From an uncultured Opitutaceae bacterium (GTDB lineage Bacteria > Verrucomicrobiota > Verrucomicrobiia > Opitutales > Opitutaceae), in assembly GCA_937958045.1 (NCBI GenBank), contig CALFXL010000040.1:1-61552 (forward strand): a stretch of DNA of 61,552 nucleotides, read 5' to 3'. The notes below the pieces were generated by a model. The model ran no database searches. It saw nothing but the letters and a program-made list of their open reading frames with translations, and was not told the origin of the DNA. The position numbers were made by a program, and so were the translations under genes. Every line of letters begins with the position of its first letter. Within the stretch, counting starts at the first letter, position 1. Of this stretch, positions 35,142-42,089 are shown one piece after another.

Positions 35142-36269
35142 TTATTTGCCGGGAGCGATCTGACGAAGAATCTCTTCGGTGATTTTTTTCACGAGCGGCT
35201 CGAGCGACGGATCGGAAGCGGGCTCGTCGGCGCGTGCCGGAGCGCTTTCGGCGGGCGCGTAGCAGATCGCGCCGGGGCGGAACTCGCTGTTGTCGTTGGC
35301 GAGCTCGGCTTCCTTCCAGTTGGCGCGAGGATCGGGCATGCCGAGTTTCTGGCGCAGGTTGATGAGATCCTTGAGCTTGTCGGGACCGAAGCGGTGGAGA
35401 CCGGTGCCGAGGCCGGCGGCGATGGCGACGGTGCGGCAATACGCGTCGATGTTCTCCATCTTCCAGTAGGCGTCTTCGACGTCTTTGCCCCAGCAGATGA
35501 CGCCGTGGTTTTGCATGAGCACGGCTTGGTGATCGACGCCGACGCGGCCGACCTCATCGGCGTTGGCGGCGGTGCCGGGCGTTTCGTATTTGGCCAGGCC
35601 GATTTTGCCGAGGAAGACCTCCGCTTCGGGAATGAGGCGGGACGGAATGGTGGCGTTGGAAATGGCGAACGCGGTGGCGTGCGGCGGGTGGGCGTGCACG
35701 CAGGCCTTGGCGGCGGGCTGGCGCTTCATGATGCCGAAGTGCGTCTTGGCCTCGCTGGTGCGCACGCGCGTGCCGGCGAGCTGGTTGCCGTCGAGATCCA
35801 CGAGGCACATGTCCTCGGGTTTCATGAAGCCCTTGCAGATGAGCGTGGGCGTGCAGAGCGCGAGATTGTCGCCGACGCGGATGGTGATGTTGCCGCCGTT
35901 ACCGTCGGTGTAGTCCTTGAGCCAGAGACGGCGACCGATGTCGCACATGCGGCGTTTGAGATCTTCGATCGCGGGCGAGTTGAAGAAGCGCTGGATTTCC
36001 TCGGGTGTTTTGGGGTCGCTGCCGGGCGTCCAGCGGAACTCGTAATCGGGCGTGGCCGGAGCGGAACCGGCGGCCGCGAGCGTGACGGCCGGCGCGGGCG
36101 CGGATTGTATCGAATTGTTGGATACAACGATCGCGGAGGAGGAGCGGCTGGAGCGCTTATGGGCGTCGAGGAAGTCGCGTGCGGAGGGCGTCAGGCGGGC
36201 GCCTTCCGGAATGGGCTGGCCGGAGTTGACCAGAGCTTCGACTTCGCGGGCGGTGAGGATGGAGGACAT
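35142..36269 (-). CDS. Class II aldolase (fuculose/rhamnulose-phosphate aldolase type) with BMC-targeting extensions
   Basis: 375 residues. The catalytic domain (about 85-325) has the zinc motif CVHAHPPHATAF, NGGNITIRVGDNLALCTP and LMQNHGVICWG. An N-terminal segment (LTAREVEALVNSGQPIPEGA, to about 38) is joined by a Ser/Ala/Pro-rich linker (about 39-75). A C-terminal amphipathic helix (DPSLEPLVKKITEEILRQIA) follows another flexible linker. In PVM BMCs this aldolase releases lactaldehyde and DHAP from fuculose-1-P or rhamnulose-1-P and is encapsulated; the terminal helix looks like the encapsulation peptide. 40 nt after a BMC-P gene. Confidence 0.9.
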   Translation of the reverse strand: MSSILTAREVEALVNSGQPIPEGARLTPSARDFLDAHKRSSRSSSAIVVSNNSIQSAPAPAVTLAAAGSAPATPDYEFRWTPGSDPKTPEEIQRFFNSPAIEDLKRRMCDIGRRLWLKDYTDGNGGNITIRVGDNLALCTPTLICKGFMKPEDMCLVDLDGNQLAGTRVRTSEAKTHFGIMKRQPAAKACVHAHPPHATAFAISNATIPSRLIPEAEVFLGKIGLAKYETPGTAANADEVGRVGVDHQAVLMQNHGVICWGKDVEDAYWKMENIDAYCRTVAIAAGLGTGLHRFGPDKLKDLINLRQKLGMPDPRANWKEAELANDNSEFRPGAICYAPAESAPARADEPASDPSLEPLVKKITEEILRQIAPGK

Positions 36270-36309
36270 GGCAGCGCGGAAAAGTGCGGTGATAGTTGAT
36301 TGGAAAGGG

Positions 36310-36609
36310 TCAGCGGGCGGGTGGCGTGTAGAGGACGCGCTCGATCAGGCAGGTGACGTAGGCGTCGAGCGGAGCATCGCCTTCAAACGGCTGGGTGGCT
36401 TCGGCTCCTTCGGTGAAACCGACGAGGGCGCCGTCGCCGGCGCCGAGCGGATCGTAGGCGATGACGCTGGAGCCTTTGGCGAGCGGGACCGTCGATGCGC
36501 CTCCGAATTGTTCGCGGGAAAGCGGCTGCACGATCACCAGGCGGCCGCCGCGATAGACGGGCTCCTGTTGATTGAGAGTGACGCGGCCGATGACTGTGCC
36601 GAGGCGCAT
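36310..36609 (-). CDS. BMC-P shell vertex protein (EutN/CcmL family), third copy
   Basis: 99 residues: LGTVIGRVTLNQQEPVYRGGRLVIVQP and AYDPLGAGDGALVGFTEG are the family core. Pentamers cap the corners of the shell. It carries a longer loop (SREQFGGASTVPLAKGSSV) than the first copy. Six-copy shell set with three BMC-H; starts 11 nt after the previous BMC-P stop. Confidence 0.9.
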   Translation of the reverse strand: MRLGTVIGRVTLNQQEPVYRGGRLVIVQPLSREQFGGASTVPLAKGSSVIAYDPLGAGDGALVGFTEGAEATQPFEGDAPLDAYVTCLIERVLYTPPAR

Positions 36610-36620
36610 GGGGACGAAAG

Positions 36621-36905
36621 CTAGGCGGTTTGGGCGGCGGAGCCGGAGGCGGGATCGACGAGGGCGATGATCAGATTCCGAAGCGGAGTCCTGGGATCGC
36701 CGACGAGTTCGCGCGTGGCAGAGCCGTCTGTTGAAAGAACAACACGCTGATGAAGCCCGGCACCGAGCGGATCGATGGCGAGCACCGGCACGCCTTCGTC
36801 ACGACCTTGCTCGTCGAGCGGCTGACAAATCACCGTGCGCCAACCGGCCATGCTGGGATGGCAGGCGGAGGTCACGATGGTGCCGTCGATGCGAGCGAGG
36901 TTCAT
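36621..36905 (-). CDS. BMC-P shell vertex protein (EutN/CcmL family), second copy
   Basis: 94 residues: LARIDGTIVTSACHPSMAGWRTVICQP and AIDPLGAGLHQRVVLSTDG match the EutN/CcmL fold. The SACHPSM loop is unusual for the family and carries Cys and His. Located 19 nt after the aldehyde dehydrogenase gene. Confidence 0.9.
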   Translation of the reverse strand: MNLARIDGTIVTSACHPSMAGWRTVICQPLDEQGRDEGVPVLAIDPLGAGLHQRVVLSTDGSATRELVGDPRTPLRNLIIALVDPASGSAAQTA

Positions 36906-36924
36906 GGCGACGAGCGTGGCGCGA

Positions 36925-38370
36925 TCAGTAGATGCGGAGTTGATCGACCATCACGCAGCGACGGGTGCGCGTGAAGGTGCGAGGGTTGGTGATGCCTTCG
37001 CCGGTGGTGGTGGCGATGGAGTAGCTGAGATAGCCTTCGCCGCCGAGGCCGAGGCCGGCGACGCTGGGGCCGTTCTTGACGAAGAGCGTGGTGTCGAGCG
37101 CGCGGGCCATCGCGGACATGTGGGCGATGTCGTGCGAGTGGATGATCGCGGAGTGTTTGTAGCCGTGTTCGGCGCGAACGGCGGCGGTGATGCCGGCTTC
37201 GACGGACGGCACACGCACGATCGGCAGCATGGGCATCATCTGTTCTTCGACGACGAACGCGTGATCGGCCGACGTTTCGGCGAAGAGCAACGGCGTGCCC
37301 GCGGGCGCGTCCGTGCCGGCGTGTTTGGCGAGCACGGTGGCGTCGACACCGACGAGGGCGCGATTGAGCACCGGATGCGAGCAACCGCCGGCGTCGGGTT
37401 TGTTGGTGAACGCGGCGGCCGTGAGCCGGTCGAGTTGCGTGGAGTTGAGTTGTTTCGCGCCGGCCTTGGTGAGCGCGGCCATGAAACGATCGGCGACGGA
37501 ATCGAGGACAAAAACTTCCTTCTCGCCGATGCAGAGGAGATTGTTGTCGAACGCGGCGCCTTGGATGATGTCGCGCGCGGCTTTGTCGAGACAGCCGGTG
37601 CCGTCGACGAGCACGGGCGGATTGCCGGGGCCGGCGCAGATGGCGCGTTTGCCGGACTTCATGGCGGCGTTGACGACGCCGGGACCGCCGGTGACGCAGA
37701 GCACACGCACGGCGGGATCTTTGCAGAGCGCGTCGAACGATTCGAGCGATGGTTGCTCAACGGTGCAGACGAGATTCTCGATGCCGATCGCGGCATGGAT
37801 GGCTTCGTTGTAGGCGCGAACGGCGAGCGCGGCGGAACGTGCGCCGCCCGGGTGCGGGTTGAAGACGACGGCGTTACCCGCGGCGACGATGTTGATGATG
37901 TTGCCGGAGAGGGTCGGGATGGAGTGCGTGACCGGCAGGATCGCGCCGACGACGCCGTAGGGCGTGAACTCTTCGAGCGTGATGCCATGGTCGCCGCTGT
38001 GTGCGTCGGGCCGCAGCCATTCGACGCCGGGCACGAGCTTCACGATCTGGAGCTTCTCGATCTTGTGCTCGAGGCGGCCGATTTTGGTTTCTTCGTACTC
38101 GAAACGGCCCCACGCCTCGGCGTTTTGCGAGCTCAAGGTTTTGACGATTTCCACGACCTTGGCGCGGGCGGCGACGCCCTTGATGCAGAGCTGTTCAAAG
38201 GCGGCTTGCGCGGCGGCGACAGCGGACGGAGCGTCGGGGAAAACGCCCCAACGCCGGCCGTGCGAATGGATCGCAGGCGAACCGGAGGCGGCGGCGCGCC
38301 CGAAAGCGCGGACCACTTCCTCGACCACGGAGCGGACGAGGGATTCATCAAGGGCGGGAGCGGGAGACAT
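36925..38370 (-). CDS. CoA-acylating aldehyde dehydrogenase of the BMC (lactaldehyde/propionaldehyde type)
   Basis: 481 residues. The N-terminus MSPAPALDESLVRSVVEEVVRAFGR is a short amphipathic helix plus linker (to about 45), as expected for an encapsulation peptide. The core has TPYGVVGAILPVTHSIPTL, the NAD fold, and the catalytic Cys in DNNLLCIGEKEVFV. PduP/EutE relatives oxidise aldehydes to acyl-CoA; with PduL and acetate kinase encoded here, lactaldehyde to lactyl-CoA is the likely step. 14 nt after a BMC-P gene. Confidence 0.92.
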   Translation of the reverse strand: MSPAPALDESLVRSVVEEVVRAFGRAAASGSPAIHSHGRRWGVFPDAPSAVAAAQAAFEQLCIKGVAARAKVVEIVKTLSSQNAEAWGRFEYEETKIGRLEHKIEKLQIVKLVPGVEWLRPDAHSGDHGITLEEFTPYGVVGAILPVTHSIPTLSGNIINIVAAGNAVVFNPHPGGARSAALAVRAYNEAIHAAIGIENLVCTVEQPSLESFDALCKDPAVRVLCVTGGPGVVNAAMKSGKRAICAGPGNPPVLVDGTGCLDKAARDIIQGAAFDNNLLCIGEKEVFVLDSVADRFMAALTKAGAKQLNSTQLDRLTAAAFTNKPDAGGCSHPVLNRALVGVDATVLAKHAGTDAPAGTPLLFAETSADHAFVVEEQMMPMLPIVRVPSVEAGITAAVRAEHGYKHSAIIHSHDIAHMSAMARALDTTLFVKNGPSVAGLGLGGEGYLSYSIATTTGEGITNPRTFTRTRRCVMVDQLRIY

Positions 38371-38384
38371 GGACGTATTCGAAA

Positions 38385-38684
38385 TTAAACTACACGTTTG
38401 CCGAGGACCTCGACGGTATCGACGAGTCCGACGACGGCGGCGTCGATCGGGAGCGGTTTCATGCCCGTGGCCTGACGGGCCGAGCTGCCCTGGCAGAAGA
38501 GAACGATGTCGCCGGAGCCGGCGCCGAGCGCATCGACGGCGACGACGGTGTTGGCGCCCGGACGAAGTTTGGAAGGATCGCTTTCGTCCACGAGCAGCGG
38601 ACGAAGGAGGAGAAGTTTCCGGCCGCGCATGGTCTCATCTTTTTTGGTGGAGACCACGGAGCCGATGACGCGGGCGAGAAACAT
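38385..38684 (-). CDS. BMC-P shell vertex protein (EutN/CcmL family), first copy
   Basis: 99 residues: FLARVIGSVVSTKKDETMRG, LLLLRPLLVDES, VVAVDALGAGSGDIVLFCQG and VVGLVDTVEV are textbook EutN/CcmL. It lies between a BMC-H gene and the aldehyde dehydrogenase. It has the most canonical sequence of the three pentamer proteins. Confidence 0.94.
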   Translation of the reverse strand: MFLARVIGSVVSTKKDETMRGRKLLLLRPLLVDESDPSKLRPGANTVVAVDALGAGSGDIVLFCQGSSARQATGMKPLPIDAAVVGLVDTVEVLGKRVV

Positions 38685-38803
38685 GGGACGGGCGATGAAT
38701 GTTTACGATGGGCGATGAGCGCAGGCGGGAGCCTGCGACGGGAGGCGGCGGCCGCGCGGGACAAGCGACGCGGCCGCGAAGAAAACGCGGAGCGAGCCGC
38801 GGA

Positions 38804-39100
38804 TTATTTCTTGGAAGCGGCGGGCGCTTTCGGGAGGACGACGGAGATGTCGTCGTGCGGGCGGGCGATGACTTGCACGCTGACGACTTCGCCGTAGGCG
38901 CGCGCGGCGTTGGCGCCGGCGTCGGTGGCGGCCTTGACGGCGGCGACGTCGCCGGTGACGACGGCCGTGACGAGGGCGTTGCCGACCTGTTTCATGGGAC
39001 CGGCGAGGACGACGTTGGCGGATTTAAGCATGGCGTCGGTGCCGGCGACGAGGGCGGTGAGACCGCGGGTTTCGAGAAGGCCGATGGCGGAGGGAGGCAT
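38804..39100 (-). CDS. BMC-H shell hexamer protein with atypical pore loop
   Basis: 98 residues: AIGLLETRGLTALVAGTDAMLKSANV, VTGDVAAVKAATDAGANAA and SVQVIARPHDD give a single BMC domain. The pore loop reads KQVGNAL where the other two copies have QIGGGL and AIGSGH, so the pore is lined by Asn and Ala. It also has a C-terminal tail (VVLPKAPAASKK). 30 nt after acetate kinase. Confidence 0.92.
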   Translation of the reverse strand: MPPSAIGLLETRGLTALVAGTDAMLKSANVVLAGPMKQVGNALVTAVVTGDVAAVKAATDAGANAARAYGEVVSVQVIARPHDDISVVLPKAPAASKK

Positions 39101-39130
39101 GTTGGAACGAGGGTTGATGGTTGGAAAAAA

Positions 39131-40321
39131 TCAGACGTTGGAGTGGAGAGAGGCGACGAGGCGCGCGGCTTCGCGGGCGACGACGAGTTCTTCGTTGGCG
39201 GGGATGACGAAAACGCGCGTCGAAGAATCGGAGGAGGCGAGATCGCTCTCGGCGGGAGCGACGGCGTTGCGTTCGGTATCGAGTGTGAGGCCGAGCCCGC
39301 TGAGACCGGCACACACACCCTCGCGAATCCAAGTGTTGTTTTCGCCGATACCGCCGGTGAAGACGAGGGCGTCGCAGCCGCCCATCTCGAGCCAGAACGC
39401 GCCGATCCAGTGGCGGATGTTGTAGATGAAGGAGTCGATCGCCAGCTGCGCGCGTTGATCGCCGCGATCGGCGGCGGCCTTGATGTCGCGCAGATCGTTG
39501 CTGACCCCTGAGAGGCCGAGCAGTCCGGCTTCCGAGGAAAGTTGTTTCTCGGCTTGCTCGAGCGTGAGACCGAGCTTGCGCATCGCATACGGCAACGCGG
39601 CCGAGTCGAGATCGCCCACGCGGTTGTTTTGAGGCAGACCGGATTGCGGACTCAGACCCATGCTGGTACCGAAGGCGACACCATCCATGATTGCGGTGAC
39701 GGAGCTCGAGCCGCCGAGATGACAGGAAATGACGCGGACCGGAGCGCCGGGAACGACGCGCGGACCAAAGGTGTAGAGATTGCGAACGATGCCGGCGACG
39801 TCGTCGCGTCCGAGCAGTTCGGCGGAACGCTCGGCGACGAATTTGTGGCTCGCACCGTGGAAACCGTAACGACGCACACCCGCGTGGAACCACGCATCCG
39901 GCACGGCGTAACGGCGAGCGTATTCCGGCACCCATTGATAAAAGGCGGTCTCGAACAACGCGACGCGCGGCACATCGGGCAGGCGCTCGCGGAAGAGACG
40001 CAGACCTGTGGCGTACGGCGGATTGTGCGCGGGCGCGAGATCGGCGGTGGCGAGCAGCGCTTCTTCGACCGTCTTGTCGGCGAGCAGGCAGCCGGTGAGA
40101 TTGCCGCCAAAGACGGTTTTGAAACCGATGGCGTCGAGGTCTGATGCCTGGCGCACGTGTCCCTCCTGCGCGAGCTGATGGAGCGCGCTGTCGATCGCGG
40201 CCGCGTGATCGGTCACACGCTCGCTACCGCCGCGTGCGACGAGGCGCGCCTGGTCCGCGTTGAACGCGTAGAGCCGGTACTTGAAGGAGGTGGAACCGAG
40301 GTTGGCGACGAGGACTTGCAT
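39131..40321 (-). CDS. Acetate kinase-family (acyl phosphate) kinase
   Basis: 396 residues. VLVANLGSTSFKYRLY (phosphate 1), VRRYGFHGASHKFVAERSAELL, SCHLGGSSSVTAIMDGVAFGTSMGLSP and FTGGIGENNTWIREG are acetate kinase signatures. It would convert lactyl-phosphate plus ADP to lactate plus ATP after PduL. The start NLGSTSFKYRL is divergent from housekeeping AckA (NxGSSSxK), consistent with a specialised copy. Encoded between BMC-H genes. Confidence 0.92.
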   Translation of the reverse strand: MQVLVANLGSTSFKYRLYAFNADQARLVARGGSERVTDHAAAIDSALHQLAQEGHVRQASDLDAIGFKTVFGGNLTGCLLADKTVEEALLATADLAPAHNPPYATGLRLFRERLPDVPRVALFETAFYQWVPEYARRYAVPDAWFHAGVRRYGFHGASHKFVAERSAELLGRDDVAGIVRNLYTFGPRVVPGAPVRVISCHLGGSSSVTAIMDGVAFGTSMGLSPQSGLPQNNRVGDLDSAALPYAMRKLGLTLEQAEKQLSSEAGLLGLSGVSNDLRDIKAAADRGDQRAQLAIDSFIYNIRHWIGAFWLEMGGCDALVFTGGIGENNTWIREGVCAGLSGLGLTLDTERNAVAPAESDLASSDSSTRVFVIPANEELVVAREAARLVASLHSNV

Positions 40322-40462
40322 GGGAGCGGGGGCGATTCGAGTGAGCGATGCGCGACGGGATTTCCGGCGGGAGCCGGAGGGAAGCAGGCGCGCGCGTGGA
40401 GACGGACGCGCCTGTGTATCGATTTTTTAACTACAAGCGCCGCGAGCGGCGCGCGGAGGCGA

Positions 40463-40741
40463 TCAGGCGATCCACTTGCCGAGGGCGGCGAGGTCTTCGT
40501 GCGGACGCGGGATCACTTGAACGGCGATCACTTCGCCGACGCGTTTGGCGGCATCGGCACCGGCGTCGACGGCAGCCTTGAGGGCGGCGACATCACCGCG
40601 GAAGAAGGCGGCGACGTGGCCGGAGCCGATGGCTTCGTAGCCGGTCATGGTGACGTTGGCGGCTTTGAGGGCGGCATCCGCGGCTTCGAGGAGCGAGCAG
40701 AGGCCTTTGGTTTCGATCATTCCGAGAGCTTCTTGGGCCAT
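40463..40741 (-). CDS. BMC-H shell hexamer protein
   Basis: 92 residues: ALGMIETKGLCSLLEAADAALKAANV, GSGHVAAFFRGDVAALKAAVDAGADAAKRVGE and IAVQVIPRPHEDL. Canonical BMC fold with pore loop AIGSGH. Starts 72 nt after the stop of the first BMC-H gene. Confidence 0.95.
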   Translation of the reverse strand: MAQEALGMIETKGLCSLLEAADAALKAANVTMTGYEAIGSGHVAAFFRGDVAALKAAVDAGADAAKRVGEVIAVQVIPRPHEDLAALGKWIA

Positions 40742-40813
40742 GGGAGGAAGGCCGCGCGGAGGCGGCGGGATTCAAGGTGAAGGTTGGGCGTTGAAGGGAG
40801 GAGCCTGGCGGGA

Positions 40814-41083
40814 TCAGACGGAGAATTGCTTGAGCAATTCGGAGTGCGGGCGGGCGATGACGTGCGCGCACACGAGTTCGCCGACGCGCTTGGCGGCATC
40901 GGCGCCGGCTTCGACGGCCGCTTTCACGGAGCCGACGTCGCCCTTGACGAGGACGGTGACGAGACCGCCGCCGATCTGGACTTGCTTGGCGAGCGTGACG
41001 CCCGCGGCCTTGACCATGGCGTCGCTGGCCTCGACGGCGCCGACGTAGCCCTTGGTTTCGACCATGCCGAGAGATTCATTCAT
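40814..41083 (-). CDS. BMC-H shell hexamer protein, canonical PduA-like
   Basis: 89 residues: SLGMVETKGYVGAVEASDAMVKAAGV, VQIGGGLVTVLVKGDVGSVKAAVEAGADAA and CAHVIARPHSEL. It has the most typical pore loop (QIGGGL) of the three. It follows the PduL gene by 62 nt. Confidence 0.95.
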   Translation of the reverse strand: MNESLGMVETKGYVGAVEASDAMVKAAGVTLAKQVQIGGGLVTVLVKGDVGSVKAAVEAGADAAKRVGELVCAHVIARPHSELLKQFSV

Positions 41084-41145
41084 GGGAGTGGGTGTATTTG
41101 ATTATTGGATACGGGTTGAAAAAAGCGCGGGGGCGCCGAAAGGGA

Positions 41146-41823
41146 TCAGGGAATCAGTTCGCACGGCGTGTCGGGACCGAGACCGCAGGCGTTGCCCTCG
41201 TCGGTGTCGATGTGGGCCTCGAGTTTGAAATCGGGGGAGACGCGAACGAGGATGCGGTCGAACGTCATGGCGCAGGGGCCGCCGACGCGGAGGCGGATGT
41301 AGTCGCCGCCTTTGACGCCGTAGAAAGCGGCGTCGTCGGGATGCATGTGCACATGCGGCGCGGCGCGGATGACGCCCTCGGTAAGTTCGAGGAAACCGGC
41401 GGGGCCCATGAGCATGCAGCCGGGCGTGCCGGCGATGTCACCGGATGAGCGAACCGGGATGTCGAAGCCGAGGGAGATGGCGTCGGTGAAGGCGAGTTCT
41501 ACCTGGTTGAGCTCGCGGCAAGGGCCGAGGATGCGGAGATTGGAAATGACGCGACTGCGCGGGCCGATGAGCGTGACGGTTTCGCGCGCGGCGTATTGAC
41601 CATCCTGATACAGGGCCTTCATCGGCGTGAGTTTGTAGCCGGGGCCGAAGAGGGTCTCGACCGCCTGGGGCGTCAGGTGACAATGGCGCGCGGAGACGTT
41701 GACGAGCAAAGGACGCGGGGCGCGAACGGAGCGGGGAAGAGGTCGATTGAGGCGCTGATACAGGAGCCGTCGAACGATGTGTTCGACCTCGGCTCGGTGT
41801 GGAAGGGCGGGCGCGGGCGACAT
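41146..41823 (-). CDS. PduL-type phosphotransacylase, first gene of the BMC operon
   Basis: 225 residues. The N-terminus MSPAPALPHRAEVEHIVRRLLYQRLN is a targeting-helix-like extension. Two PduL repeats follow, with zinc ligands in VSARHCHLT and PHVHMHPDDA and the conserved LRILGPCRELNQVELAFTDA. It converts acyl-CoA to acyl-phosphate, recycling CoA inside the compartment. The first seven residues (MSPAPAL) are identical to those of the aldehyde dehydrogenase. The promoter should lie in 41824-42030. Confidence 0.94.
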   Translation of the reverse strand: MSPAPALPHRAEVEHIVRRLLYQRLNRPLPRSVRAPRPLLVNVSARHCHLTPQAVETLFGPGYKLTPMKALYQDGQYAARETVTLIGPRSRVISNLRILGPCRELNQVELAFTDAISLGFDIPVRSSGDIAGTPGCMLMGPAGFLELTEGVIRAAPHVHMHPDDAAFYGVKGGDYIRLRVGGPCAMTFDRILVRVSPDFKLEAHIDTDEGNACGLGPDTPCELIP

Positions 41824-42030
41824 GGCCGCAGGATGCCATTTTGGACGAAAACCGGCTCGCCGGATTTTGTCACACGCTGCGCGTTTTATGACGCGAGTCG
41901 ATCATATCGGACAAGAAGGGCGGAGAGGAAACGGGAGGAAGGACAAATGGCGAAGGCCGAGAATTAGCCAGTGAAAGAGGCGGGGAATGGATGTGCGTTT
42001 TTTGCGATGAAGCCGTATGGCGTTGGGCGC
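41824..42030. promoter_or_regulatory. Promoter region of the BMC operon
   Basis: 207 bp between the PduL start and the TonB receptor terminator. AT-richer patches occur near 41868 and 41908, but no reliable -35/-10 pair or the TTTCA palindrome of the receptor promoter is present. Confidence 0.4.
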
Positions 42031-42061
42031 AAAAAAGCCCGGACCTTTTCGGGTCCGGGCT
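42031..42061 (-). terminator. Rho-independent terminator of the TonB receptor gene
   Basis: 10-bp perfect stem (42036-42045 with 42052-42061), 6-nt loop, six T on the minus strand at 42036-42031. It separates the receptor from the BMC operon, which must have its own promoter. Confidence 0.92.
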
Positions 42062-42089
42062 GGTGAGGAATAGGACGCTTTAAGCGAAC

